In this document: in pieces, positions 45,335-57,614 of the stretch
Layout of the letters: each line of letters starts with the position of its first letter
Position numbering within the stretch: the stretch's first letter is position 1
Source of the DNA: Petaurus breviceps papuanus
Lineage: Eukaryota; Chordata; Mammalia; Diprotodontia; Petauridae
Assembly: GCA_028583685.1 (NCBI GenBank)
Contig: JAMXIF010000015.1
Coordinates: 63,774,136 to 63,838,135 of the forward strand
Direction: 5' to 3'
Length of the DNA: 64,000 bases
Position numbers and translations under genes: made by a program
The notes under the pieces: generated by a model
Seen by the model: only the letters and a program-made list of their open reading frames with translations
Told to the model about the DNA's origin: nothing
The model's database searches: none

Positions 45335-46755
45335 GCTGAAAGAGATCCCCAACTGAAAAGTCCTCAAAATGTTTACCAGATAAAAGAGAAAATACTTCAA
45401 GTGGCCAGAAAGAAACAATTCAAATATCGAGGGTCCACATTGAGGATCGTACAGTACTTGGCAGCCTCTACACTGAAAGATCAGAGCCAGTGGAATACAA
45501 TTTTCTGGAAGGCAAAAGAGCTTGGATTACAACCAAGAATCACATACCCAGAGAGATTGAGCATATTTTTCCAGGCAAAGAGATCGTCATTCAATGATAT
45601 AACAGAGTTCCAGACCTTCTTGATAAAAAAGCCAAAACTCAATGGAAAATTCAACCTCCAATTATGAGATGCAACAGTGACATAGAAAGGTAAAAAAGGA
45701 AAACACATACACACATCCTGCTGTTTGATAAGAGCAAACTGGTTATAGACAAGTAGAGGGTAAGAGCATAAAATACACAAAAGGACGATAAAAAAAATCT
45801 TATTAAGGGCTTCAAAGGAAGAAAGGGAATGAATGAGTGGAAAAGGGCAAATTATGCTGCACAAAGAGGCATAAAAACTGTATAACAGAGGAAAAGAAGG
45901 GAGGGAGATGGGAATCATATAAGCTTTTCCCTCATTGGTTCTGGTGCAAGGAGGGAATAACAACCAGTTAAGCATAGGACTCTATGGAGAAGAAATGTAA
46001 AAAGTATCATTTCAGAGGGGAAAAGGGGAAGGAGAGGAGCTTTGCATGAGATTTGTTCCTGTCACTCTTGGTGCGAACAAGAAATAGCAAACTTCATTAA
46101 GTATAAAAATATCCTACAGGCAATAGGAAGGGGAAAGGGTTATGAAGGGGGGGGGTAGTAGGGAGGGAAGACGTAAGGGGGGGAAGGGAGAAGGGGGAAA
46201 ACTATGAACATTAACAGGGGAGGGAATAGGATGGAGGGAAAGAAACACATAAAAATCATAACTGTAAATGTGAATGGAATGAACGCTCCCATAAAACAGA
46301 GATGGATAGCAGAATGGATTAGAAATCATAATCCTACAATATGCTGTTTGCAAGAAACACATCTGAAACAGAGGGATACACACAGGGTAAAGGTAAAAGG
46401 CTGAAGTAAAAAATACCATACCTCAACTAAAGTAAAAAAAGAAGGAGTAGCAATCCTTATATCAGATAATGGAAAAGCAAAAATTGACCTAATCAAAAGA
46501 GATAAGGAAGGAAACTATATCCTGTTAAAAGGCACCATCGAGAATGAAGCAATATAACTACATAACATATGTGCACCAAGTGGTATAGCATCCAAATTTC
46601 TAGAGGAGAAGGCAAAGGAATTAGAGGAAGAAATAGATAGCAAAACTATACTAGTGGGAGACCTTAATCTCCCCCTCTCTGACCTTGATATATCTAACCT
46701 GAAAATCAAGAAAGAAGTTAAGGAGGTGAACAGGATTTTAGAAAGGATAGGTATG
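45335..46755 (+). mobile_element. L1-D, left part (ORF1 C-terminus, spacer, ORF2 start)
   Basis: 5'-truncated in ORF1: 45401-45667 has KAKELGLQPRITYPERLSIF and FNDITEFQTFLIKKPKLNGK. The spacer is 45670-46200. ORF2 starts near 46204 (MNINRGGNRMEGKK) and reads CLQETHLKQRDTHRVKVKG before a stop. It is cut at 46755 by L1-K and resumes at 52791. Confidence 0.93.
46740..46755 (+). repeat. Target-site duplication of L1-K, left copy
   Basis: agaaaggataggtatg, identical to 52791-52806. The reconstructed target on the bottom strand is ttct/aaaa, a usual variant of the L1 endonuclease site. Confidence 0.96.
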
Positions 46756-47249
46756 GGCGGCCTGCGCGGGAAGGCATGGCGGCGGCAGCGTGGCCACGCA
46801 GTGGTCGCAGGCCGGATAGGTGCTGCGGCGGACGCGGGCCGGGACAGCATGGCGGGGGCAGCACGGCGGCGCGCCGAAGGCGCGGTGGCGGACGCAGGCC
46901 AGGAAGGGGCCTGATCAACTCCGGGGGCAAGTCTTCCCACCAACCACAAGGTCCACTGCCAGGCCTATCACCAAAGGGCTGGGACTGGAAAGAGCAAGGT
47001 AAGAAGCAAAGACAGGGGCCCCTATACTGGACAGCAAACACTCCTGGGGCTACCACATCATAGCACAGAAATGTTTTTTTAAAAAGCCCCTTTCAGGACC
47101 TCCAAAGATGAGGATGACAGAGTGAACCCCACTTGCTCCAAACCCCCCATCTGACCCTGAAAATATAGTAACTATTGTCCAGGGCAAAACCCTCTACAGT
47201 AAAGGCTTGGGATCCTAGAGGAAGGGCATGGTTAGGACCCTGCCTCAAA
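46756..47249 (+). promoter_or_regulatory. L1-K 5' UTR, CpG-rich at its start
   Basis: The first 170 bp are very GC- and CpG-rich (ggcggcctgcgcgggaagg, then many cggcgg words), in contrast to the AT-rich surroundings. The rest is of moderate GC. L1 5' UTRs hold internal promoters. Open frames across this block are by-products of its composition. It shows no visible similarity to the 5' UTRs of L1-B or L1-C. Confidence 0.85.
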
Positions 47250-48243
47250 ATGGGTAGAAAGCATACTACAAAGACAAAGACTCTAGAGTCCTACTATCCT
47301 CAGAGGGAGGAACCAACCTCAGAGGGAGACAATGTGGACTGCACACCCACAGCAGAAACTTCAACAGGGAATGGATCCCAAGCACAGAAGGCTCTCCTAG
47401 ATGAGATCAAAAGGAACTTTGAAAGCAAAATGAGAGAGATAGAAGAGAAAATGAATAATTCTCTCAAAACAAAAATAGCAGAATTTGAAAAGCATTATAA
47501 TGAGGAAAACATCTCTCTAAAAAGAAAAGTGTATGATATGGAAAAGGAGCTTCAAAAATTAACCAAGGAAAATGATTTGCTAAAAACCAGAATTAAACAA
47601 ATGGAAACAAATAACTCTATGAGGAACCAAGAAGTAGCCAAGCAAAAGAACAAAAATGAAAAATTAGAAAAAGAGGTAAAATACCTCAAAGAAAAAATAA
47701 CTGACCTGGAAAACAGATCCAGGAGAGATAATCTGAGAATCATAGGCCTACCAGAAAATTATGATGAAAAAAATGAGCCTGGACAACATTTTCCAAGAGC
47801 TCGTTAAGGAAAACTGCCCTGAGATACTAGAACCTGAGGGGAAAATAGAAATAGACAGAATCCACCGGACACCTGCTGTAAGAGATCCCAAACTGAAAAA
47901 TCCTTGAAATGTTGTGGCCAAACTCCAGAACTACCAGATAAAAGAGAAAATACTTCAAGTGGCCAGAAACAAACAATTCAGATATCGAGGGTCCACAGTG
48001 AGGATTGCACAGGATTTGTCAGCCTCCACACTGAAAGATCGGAGGCAGTGGAATACAATTTTCAGGAAGGCAAAACAGCTTGGATTACAACCAAGGATCA
48101 CATACCCAGCGAGACTGAGCATATTCTTCCAGGCAAAGAGATGTTCATTCAATGATATAACAGAGTTCCAGACCTTCTTGATAAAAAAGCCAGAACTCAA
48201 TGGAAAATCCAACCTCCAATTACGAGAAGCAACAGTCACTTAG
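47250..48243 (+). pseudogene. L1-K ORF1 (RNA-binding protein), broken
   Basis: About 331 codons, the normal ORF1p size. The start MGRKHTTKTKTLESYYPQ was chosen because homology with other copies begins here. A coiled coil spans about residues 45-160 (FESKMREIEEKMNNSLKTKI onwards), then the RRM (LENRSRRDNLRIIGLPENYD) and the C-terminal domain (RITYPARLSIFFQAKRCSF). A frameshift in an A run near 47767-47776 and a TGA at 47905-47907 (probably an old CGA) split it. ORF1p would coat L1 RNA as a trimer. Confidence 0.93.
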
Positions 48244-48551
48244 AAAGGTAAACAAGGAGAACACACATCATTTTAGAGGGAAAGAGGGGAGGGAGAGGAG
48301 CTTTGCATGAGATCTGTTCATGTCATTCTTGATGGGAAGAAAAAATAGCATACCTCATTAAGTATAACAATATCCTACAGGTAGTAGGAAGGGGAAAGGG
48401 TTACAAAAGGGGGGTGGGAGTGGTTTGTAGAGAGGGAAGTAGTAAGGGGAAAAGGGGAGGAAAAGGGAGAGGGGCCAAAAAGGGAACACTGAGGGAGGCG
48501 GTGGTCAAAAGAAAAACTATTAAGGGGGGGAAGGGAGAAGGGAGGAAAAAT

Positions 48552-51500
48552 ATGAACATTAACAGGGGCAGGAATAGGATAAGGGGAAAGAAACAGATAA
48601 CAATCATAACTGTAAATGTGAATGGAATGAACTCTCCTATAAAACGGAGATGGATAGCAGAATGGATTAGAAATCATAATCCTACAATATGCTGTTTACA
48701 AGAAACACATCTGAAACAGAGGGATACACACAAGGTAAAGGTAAAAGGTTGGAGTAAAATATATCATGCCTCAGCTAAAGTAAAAAAAGCAGGGGTAGCA
48801 ATCCATATCTCAGATAAAGCAAATGCAAAAATTGACCTAATTAAAAGAGATAAGGAAGGAAACTATATCCTGTTAAAAGGCACCATCGAGAATGAAGCAA
48901 TATCACTACTTAACATATATGCACCAAGTGGTGTAGCTTCCAAATTCCTAGAGGTGAAGCTAAAGGAATTAGAGGAAGAAATAGATAGCAAAACTATACT
49001 AGTGGGAGACCTTAATCTCCCCCTATCTGAACTTGATAAATCCAACCTCAAAATAAACAAGAAAGAAGTTAAGGAGGTGAACAGGATTTTAGAGAGGATA
49101 GGTATGATAGATCTCTGGAGAAAACTGAATGGGGATAAAAGGGAATATACTTTCTTCCCAGAAGTTCATGGCACATACTCAAAAATTGACCATGTTCTAG
49201 GGCATAAAAACCTCACAATTCTATGCAGTAAGGCAGAAATATTAAATGCATCATTCCCAGATCATGATGCAATAAAAATTATATGCAATAAAGGGCCAGG
49301 GAAAGACAGACTAAAAACTAACTGGAAATTAAACAATTTAATCCTAAATAATGAGTGGGTCAAACAAGAAATTATAGAAACAATCAGTAATTTCATTCAA
49401 GAGAATGATAATAATGAGACAACATACCAAAATCTGTGGGATGCATTAAAGGCAGTTCTTAGGGGAAGTTTTATATCCCTGAGGGCATACATGATTAAAT
49501 TAGAGAAAAGGGAGCTCAACGAATTGGGCATGCAATTAAAAAACCTAGAAAAAGAACAAATTCAAAATCCCCAATTAAATACTAAACTAGAAATATTGAA
49601 GACTAAAGGAGAGATTAATAAAATCGAAATTAAGAAAACTATTGAACTAATAAAACCAAGAGCTGGTTTTATGAAAAAACCAACAAAATTGATAGACCCT
49701 TAGTCAATATTATAAAAAAAGAAAGAAGAAAACCAAATTATGAGTATCAAAAATGAAAAGGGTGAATCTACCTCCAATGAAGAGGAAATCAAAACAATAA
49801 TTAGGAATTATTTTTTTCCCAATTGTATGAACATAAATTTTACAATCTTAGGGAAATGGATGAGTATTTAGAAACATACAAGTTTCCCAGATTAACTGAA
49901 GAGGAAGTAAATTACTTAAATAATCCCATCTCAGAAAAAGAAATTGAACAAGCCATCAGTCAACTCCCTAGGAAAAAATCTCCAGGGCCAGCCAGATTCA
50001 CGAGTGAATTCTATCAAACATTTAAAGAACAATTGATTCCAATACTCTACAAATTATTTGGGAAAATTAGTGAAGAAGGAGTCCTACCAAATTCTTTTAT
50101 GACACAAATATGGTACTGATACCTAAATCAGGAAGAGATAAAGCAGAGAAAGAAAATTATAGACCAATCTCCCTCATGAACACAGATGCAAAAATTCTAA
50201 ATAAAATACTAGCCAAAAGACTACAGCAACTTATCTCAAGAATAATACACTTTGATCAGGTAGGATTTATTCCAGGAATGCAAGGATGGTTTAATATCAG
50301 GAAAACCATCAGTATAATTGATCATATCAACGATAAAACTAGCAGAAACCACATGATCATCTCAATAGATGCAGAAAAGGCTTTTGACAAAATACAACAT
50401 CCATTCCTATTAAAAACATTAGAAAGTATAGGAATAAATGGAGCCTTCCTTAAAATAATAGGTAGCATCTATTTACAGCCATTAGCAAGTATTATATGTA
50501 ATGGGGAGAAGCTGGAAGCATTTCCCATAAGATCAGGGGTGAAACAAGGGTGTCCACTATCACCCCTCTTATTCAATCTGTACTAGAAATGTTAGCAGTA
50601 GCAATTAGAGAAGAAAAAGAAATCAAAGGAATCAAGTTAGGCAAAGAAGAGACCAAGCTATCACTCTTCGCAGATGATATGATGATACAGTTAGAGAATC
50701 CTAGAGAATCAAGTAAAAAACCACTTGAGAAAATAAATAAATTTGGCAAAGTTGCAGGATATAAAATCAACCCACATAAATCCTCAGCATTCCTATATAT
50801 TTCCAATGAAATTCAACAGCAAGAAGTAGAAAGAGAAATCCCATTTAAAGTTACTGTAGACGTTATAAAATATTTGGGAATTTACCTGCCAAAACAAACC
50901 CAGGACCTGTATGATCATAACTACAAAACACTTTTCACACAAATAAAGTCAGATCTAACTAATTGGAAAAATATCAATTGCTCATGGCTGGGTCGAGCTA
51001 ATATAATAAAAATGACAATTTTACCTAAATTAAATTATATATTTAGTGCCACACCAATTAATTTACCAAAAAAACTACTTTATAGAGTTAGAAAAAATAG
51101 TAACAAAATTCATCTGGAAGAATAAACGGTCCAGAATATCAAGGGAATTATTGAAAAAAAAATGCTAGGGAAGGTGGACTAGCTCTACCAGATTTCAATC
51201 TGTACTATAAAGCAGCAGTCATCAAAACTACCTGGTACTGGCTTAGAAATAGAGAAGTGGATCAATGGAATAGATTAGGCACACGAGATTCAGAAGTCAA
51301 CGACTACAGTAATGTATTGTTTGATAAACCCCCAGACCCTAGTTTTTGGGATAAGAACTCACTGTGTGACAAAAACTGCTGGGGAAACTGGAATATAGTA
51401 TGGCAGAAACTGGACATAGACCATTATCTAACACCATATACCAAAATCAAGTCTAAATGGGTTCATGATCTAGGTATAAAGGTTAATACTGTAAGCAGTC

Positions 51501-52198
51501 TGCTGAAACAAGGAATAGTTTACCTATCAGACTTGTGGAGAGGGAATGACTTTATGACGAAACAGGAATTAGAGAACATTATAAAATGTAAAATGGATAA
51601 TTTTGACTACATGAAATTGAAAAGTTTCTGTACAAATAAATCCAATGTAACCAAGATTAAGAGGGAGGTGGGAAATTGGGAAAGAATCTTTACAACCTAT
51701 GTCTCTGACAAAGCACTCATCTCTAAAATATACAGAGAATTGTGTCAAATGTATAAGAATACAAGTCATTCCCCAATTGATAAATGGTCAAAGGATATGA
51801 ACAGGCAGTTTTCGGAGAAAGAAATTAAAGCTATCTATAAGCACATGAAGAAATGCTCTAATTCACTATTGATTAGAGAAATGCAAATCAAAACAACTCT
51901 GAGGTATCACATCTCACCATTCAGATTGGTTAAGATGACAAAACAGGAAAATGACAAATGCTGGAGAGGATGTGGGCAAACTGGAACACTAATACATTGT
52001 TGGTGGAGTTGTGAACTGATCCAGCCTTTCTGGAGAGCAACCTGGAATTATGCCCAAAGGGCTATAAATACTTTCATACCCTTTGATCCAGCAATACCAC
52101 TCCTAGGGTTATACCCCAAAGAGATCATAGAAATGGGAGAAAGACCCATATGTACAAAAATGTTTATAGCAGCTCTTTTTGTTGTGGCAAAGAATTAG
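48552..52198 (+). pseudogene. L1-K ORF2 (endonuclease-reverse transcriptase), broken
   Basis: The start ATG at 48552 (MNINRGRNRIRGKKQ) is favoured by alignment with L1-D. The endonuclease is whole: NPTICCLQETHLKQRD, LLNIYAPSG, LVGDLNLPLSE, GTYSKIDHVLGHK and SFPDHDAIKI. RT has [31 protein letters not shown] and the catalytic FADD at 50667-50678. The C-terminal CX3CX7HX4C knuckle (51959-52012) is intact. Breaks are a TAG at 49701-49703 and frameshifts near 49810, 50103, 50580 and 51078. The full length would be about 1215 codons, close to the usual 1275. Confidence 0.94.
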
Positions 52199-52790
52199 AA
52201 ATTAAGGGGGTGCCCATCAATTGGGGAATGGCTGAACAAGTTGTGGTATATGCATGTTATGGAATACTATTGCGCCATAAGAAACGGGGAGCAGGCGGTC
52301 TTCATATTTACCTGGAGAGGCTTAAAAGAACTGATGCTAAGTGAGAAGAGTAGAACCAGGAGGAATTTGTACACAATTACAGACACAACGTATGTGTGAT
52401 GACCAACTTTGATAGACTGGACTCTTCTCAACAATACAGGGATATAAGTCAATCCCAAAAGACGCATGATGGAGAGAAAAACGTGCATCCAGAGAAAGAA
52501 CTGGAAAGAACTAAATTTATATCCAGGTGGAAGCAAAATACCTGATCTTTTTCGTTCTCTTATTTAATTTTATGTCCTCTATACCATTTTTCATTCCAGC
52601 TGGTACAATCCATCCTTATAACCTGACTATTGTATAATGTGAAAGTATTTACAGATCCTATACTTGATAATAAGCCGCCATTGGGAGGGGGGGAGGGAAG
52701 GGGACAAAATGTGAAATTCAAGGAATTGTGGAATTGAATCCTGTAAACTAAAAGGAAACAAACAAATTAATAAATTAAAGTTTAAAAAAA

Positions 52791-55700
52791 AGAAAGGATA
52801 GGTATGATAGATCTCTGGAGAAAAATGAATGGGGATAAAAAGGAATATACTTCCCTCTCAGCGGTTCATGGCACATACTAAAAAATTGACCACGTTCTAG
52901 GGCATAAAAACCTCACAATTCTATGCAGTAAGGCAGAACTATTAAATGCATCTTTCTCAGATCATGATGCAATGAAAATTATATGCAATAAAGGACCATG
53001 GAAAAACAGACTAAAAACTAATTGGAAATTAAACAATTTAATCCTAAAGAATGAGTGGGTCAAACAAGAAATTATAGAAACAATCAGTAATTTCCTTCAA
53101 GAGAATGATAATAATGAGAAAAAAAACCCCAAAATTTGTGGGATGCATTAAAGTTAATTCTTAGGGGAAGTTTTAGATCACTGAGTGTATGCATGATTAA
53201 AGTTGAGAAAAGGGAAGTCAACGAACTAGGCATGCATTGAAAAACCTAGAAAAAGAACAAATTCAAAATCCCCAATTAAATACTAAATTAGAAATATTTA
53301 AGACCAAAGGAGAGATTGAAAAATTGAAATTAAGAAAACTATTGAATTAATAAATAAAACTAACTGCCGGTTTTATGGAAAAAACAACAACAACATTGAA
53401 AGACCCTTAATCAATATGAGAAAAAAAAGAAAGAAGAAAACCAAATTATGAATATCAAAAATGAAAAGGGTGAATCTACCTCCAATGAAGAGGAAATCAA
53501 AACATTAATTAGTAATTATTTTTTCCCAATTGTATGCACATAAATTTTACAATCTTAGGGAAATGGATGAATATTTACAAAAATACAAATTGCCCAGATT
53601 AACTGAAGAGGAAGTAAATTACTTACATAACCCCATCTCAGAAAAAAAAAAATTGAACAAGTCGTCAGTCAACTTCCTAGGAAAAAATCTACAGGGCCAG
53701 ATGGATTTACTAGAGAATTTTATCAAACATTTAAAGAACAATTGATTCCAATACTCTACAAACTATTAGGGAAATTTAGTGAAGGAGTCCTACCAAATTC
53801 TTTTTTGACACAAATATAGTACTGATACCTAAATCAGGAAGAGATAAAGCAGAGAAAGAAAATTATAAAGCAATCTCCCTCATGAACACAGATGCAAAAA
53901 TTCTAAATAAAATACTAGCAAAAATACTATAGCAACTTATCTCAAGAATAATACATTTTGATCAGGTAGGATTTATTCCAGGAATGCAAGGAATTGTTTA
54001 ATATTAGGAAAACCATCAGTATAATTGATCATATCAGCAATAAAACTAGCAGAAACCACATGATCATCTCAATAGATGAAGAAAAGGCTTTTGAGAAAAT
54101 ACAACATCCATTCCTATTAAAATATTAGAAAGTGTAGGAATAAATGGAGCCTTCCTTAAAATACTACCTATGTAGCATCTTTTTAAAACCATCAGCAAGT
54201 ATTATATTTAATGGGGAGAAGCTAGAAGCATTTCCCATAAGATCAGGGGTGAAATAAAGGTGTCCTCTATCACCCCTCTTATTCAATCTGGTCCTAGAAA
54301 TGTTAGCAGTAGCAATTAGATAAGAAAAAGGAATCAAAGTAATCAAATTAGGCAAAGAAGAGACCAAGATATCAATCTTTGCAGATGATATGATGATACA
54401 GTTAGAGAATCCTAGAGAATCAAGTAAAAAACTACTTGAGACAATCAATAAATTTGGCAAAGTTGCAGGATATAAAATAAACCCTAAGTATTCCTACATA
54501 TTTCCAAAGAAATTGAACAGCAAGAGATAGAAAGGGAAATCTCATTTAAAGTTACTGTAGACATTATAAAATATTTGGAAATCTACCTGCCAAAACAAAC
54601 CCAGGACCTATATATACAACTATAAAACACTTTTCACACAAATAAAGTCAGATCTAACTAACTGGAAAAATATCAATTGCTTGTGGCTGGGTCAAGCTAA
54701 TATAATAAAAATGACAATTCTACCTAAATTAAATTATATATTTAGTGCCATATCACTTAATTTACCAAAAAAGTACTTTATTGAGCTAGAAAAATAGCAA
54801 CAAAATTCATTTGCAAGAATAAACGGTCCAGAATATCAAGGAAATTAATGAAAAGAAATGCTAGGGAAGGTGGACTATCTATACCAGATTTCAATCTCCA
54901 TTATAAAGCAGCAGTCATCAAAACTACTTGGTACTGGCTGAGGAATAGAGGAGTGGATCAATAGAATACATTAGGCACACAAGATTCATAAGTCAACATT
55001 ATCTAACACCATATATCAAAATCAAATCTAAATGGATGCATGATCTAGGTATAAAGGTTGATACTGTAAGCAGGAAAACAATTGGAATACAAGGAATAGT
55101 TTATCTGACAGATTTGTAGAGAGGGAAAGACTTTATGACTAAACAAGAATTAGAGAACATTATAAAATGTAAAATGGATAATTTTGACTACATGAAATTT
55201 AAAAGCTTCCGTACAAACAAAGCCAATGTTACCAAGATTAAGAGGGAGGTGGGAAACTGGGAAAACATCTTTACAACCTATGTCTCTGACAAAGGACTCA
55301 TTTCTAAAATTTACAGAGAACTGAGTCAAATTTATAAGAATACAAGTCGTTCCCCAATTGATAAATGGTCAAAGGACATGAACAGGCAATTTTCAGAGAA
55401 AGAAATTAAAGATATCTATAAGCACATGAAGAAATGCTCTAAATCACTATTGATTAGAGAAATGCAAATCAAAACAACTATGAGGTACCACATCTCTCCA
55501 GTCAGATTGCCTAAGATGACAAAACAGGAAAATGACAAATGCTGGAGAGCACATGGGCAAATTGGAACACTAATGCATTGCTGGTGGAGTTGTGAACTGA
55601 TCCAGCCTTTCTGGAGAGCAACCTGGAATTATGCCTGAAGGGCTATAAATAGTTTCATATCCTTTGACCCAACAATACCACTCCTAGGGTTATATCCCAA

Positions 55701-56365
55701 AGAGATCATAGAAGTGGGAGAAAGACCCATATGTACAAAAATGTTTATAGCAGCTCTTTTTGCAGTGGCAAACAATTTGAATTTAAGGGGGTCCCCTTCA
55801 ATTGGGGAATGGCTGAACAAGTTGTGGTATATGCATGTTATGGAATACTATTGTGCTATAAGAAACGAGGAGAAGATGGTCTTCTTATTTACCTGGAGAG
55901 GCTTATAAAAACTGATGCTGAGTGAGAAGAGTAGAACCAGGAGAAATTTGTACACAATTACAGATACAATGTTTGTGTGATGACCAGACTGGACTCTTCT
56001 CAGCAATGCAGTGATATAAGTCAATCCCAAAAGGCCCATACTGGAGAGAAATATGTGCATCCAGAGAAAGAACTAGAAAGAACTGAATTTATATCCAGGT
56101 GGAAGCAAAATACCTGATCTTTTTCCTTCTCTTGTTAATTTTATGTCTTCTTTACCATTTTTCATTCCATCTGATACAATCCATCTTTATAACCTGACTA
56201 ATGTATGATGTGAAAGTATTTAGAGATCCTATACTTGATTTTATGCCGATATGGAGGGGGAGGGGAGGGATAGGCACAAAATGTGAAACTCAAGGAATTG
56301 TGGAATTAAATCCTGTAAACTAAAAGGAAACAAACAAATCAATTAAAAAATTTAAAAAAAATTTA
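52791..56365 (+). mobile_element. L1-D, right part (ORF2, 3' UTR, A tail)
   Basis: Resumes with the right target duplication of L1-K (52791-52806), then RT and C-terminal domain, 3' UTR and an A-rich tail near 56365. It parallels L1-K at 49100-52790 throughout but with many more small indels. The longest open piece is 55135-55638 (KREVGNWENIFTTYVSDKG, SKDMNRQFSEKEIKDIYKHM). Confidence 0.94.
53520..55925 (+). pseudogene. L1-D ORF2, RT and C-terminal domains, broken
   Basis: The RT start is at 53530-53745 ([20 protein letters not shown]). The FADD-equivalent block near 54378-54395 is frame-shifted. The C-terminal domain is at 55135-55638, where the knuckle start reads CWRAHGQIG, so its second cysteine is lost. 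Last codons are near 55714-55908. At least eight frame changes or stops separate the parts. Confidence 0.85.
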
Positions 56366-56375
56366 AAAAGGGCTA

Positions 56376-56585
56376 ACCAATTCTCCTGCTCTCTCTCTCC
56401 ATATCTCTTTCTCCTCTCTCCCTTACCCTTTCTCCTCCTCCCTCTCTCTCTCCCTCCCTTCTTCTCTCTCTCTCTCTTCCATCCTCCATCTCTCTCCCCC
56501 TTCTTCCCTCCCTGTCTCCCTCTCTGCCCCTCTCCTCACCCTCTTTTTCCTTGCACTTGCCCTTGCCCCCCCCCCTCTCTATTTC
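56376..56585. repeat. (CT)n-rich low-complexity tract
   Basis: About 200 bp of nearly pure pyrimidine (ctctctct, tccctccc) directly after the L1-D tail. Confidence 0.95.
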
Positions 56586-56647
56586 CCCACCTGTGGAAGA
56601 ACCCTGTGAAGTTCTGGGCCGCTTCTGTCAATCACTGCCAGCACTTT

Positions 56648-56694
56648 CATTCATTCATTCATTCATTCATTCATTCATTCATTCATTCATTCAT
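56648..56694. repeat. (ATTC)n tetranucleotide microsatellite
   Basis: About 11-12 uninterrupted attc units, a likely length-variable marker. Its IHSF reading frame is a repeat artefact. Confidence 0.97.
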
Positions 56695-57052
56695 CCTCGT
56701 GGTTCCAAACCTCCAGAGCTAGGAAGGACAGCAGAGGCCATCCAGCCCATCCTGTAGCCAAACAAGCATCCTCATATCCCCCACTGAAGGCACTCAAGCA
56801 TTAGCTTAGAGAGTCCCACTTAGGAGAGCGCTGGATGCCCATCCCACATGTTGACTCCTGTACCAAACATTGAATAAGCCCCGACTGCTTAAAGCATCTT
56901 GATTGGGCAGGGCGTTAGGGACTGGCGAAAGAGAGTAAAGATCTAAAAACAGACAAAGAAACAACTCCTGCCCTCCTAGAGGGATGTAGTAGTGAGGAAT
57001 GGAACCCTAACCTAGGTCACTTTCATGTGTAATTGACATGAGCTCCCCTTGA
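56695..57052. other. Single-copy-looking DNA
   Basis: A possible worn MIR-type start (gagctaggaaggacagcagaggccatccagccca) lies near 56717. Nothing else was recognised. Confidence 0.4.
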
Positions 57053-57057
57053 GTAGT

Positions 57058-57592
57058 TGTAGCAGCAAGCACCCCAGTGTCCCCAGGGTTTGCAGCTACC
57101 ACAGGTTCTTGGATCTGCTTTGTTAAAGGAAAGCAACTCAAAATGGGTTAACAAGCTTACTTTAATCAGTCAGACATATATCGTTTACCTTGTCCGGGAG
57201 AAAAGGTCAGCACCCTGAACCTCAAAGTATACAGGCATAATTATCAAGACAGAAACATCAAGTAGACAGATTTCCAAACTGTCCAACCATTACATCCATA
57301 CCCAGTCAACATCTGGGTTTCCACATTCTTGGTTTTTCAAAGCCGGGGGACTCTCAACAACGGCTTCCCAAAATTCAGATCAAATCACAGAACACTTCTC
57401 AAAGTGAGTCCCAAAACAAAGCTACACATCAGGGCTTATATAGCCTTCTCCTGGCTCAGAGAATGTAACAACCTTATTGACTCACTGGCCAATCAAGAAG
57501 TATCTACTGAAAAACAAGCCTCCCACCCCAGGCTTCAGGTGCACTTTAGCCTAGGGGCAGGGAAGATTTTTAAAATTTACATTCACATTACA
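57058..57592 (-). repeat. 3' LTR of the non-autonomous element
   Basis: On the minus strand it starts TGTAATGTGAATG and ends TTGCTGCTACA. A TATA box (ctatataagcc, complement at 57435-57445), an upstream inverted CCAAT box (attgg) and an ATTAAA polyadenylation-signal variant near 57164 stand in the order expected for U3-R-U5. Confidence 0.93.
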
Positions 57593-57614
57593 TTCGGCCC
57601 CAAGATCTTTCATG
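57593..57614 (-). promoter_or_regulatory. Polypurine-tract region shared with the ERV-L
   Basis: Complement ends gatcttggggccgaa just before the 3' LTR. It is identical over 22 bp to 35581-35602. Confidence 0.88.

Larger units (their letters stand above)
46756..52790 (+). mobile_element. L1-K, full-length younger L1 (6.0 kb)
   Basis: Complete from a CpG-rich 5' UTR (46756-47249) through ORF1 (47250-48243), spacer (48244-48551), ORF2 (48552-52198), 3' UTR and A-rich tail ending 52790. A perfect 16-bp target duplication brackets it. It lies inside ORF2 of L1-D, a copy of nearly the same family. ORF1 has one stop and one frameshift. ORF2 has one stop and four frameshifts. It is therefore inactive, but it is the best-preserved L1 in the window. 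Confidence 0.97.

Noticed and set aside
46654-47063. CpG-rich stretch with several arginine/alanine-rich open frames as a host promoter or gene start
   Set aside because: It begins exactly at the target duplication of L1-K and leads into ORF1, so it is the L1 5' UTR. The frames follow from GC-rich composition.
56551-56757. Frame with repeated IHSF units as a repeat protein
   Set aside because: It is the translation of the (ATTC)n microsatellite.
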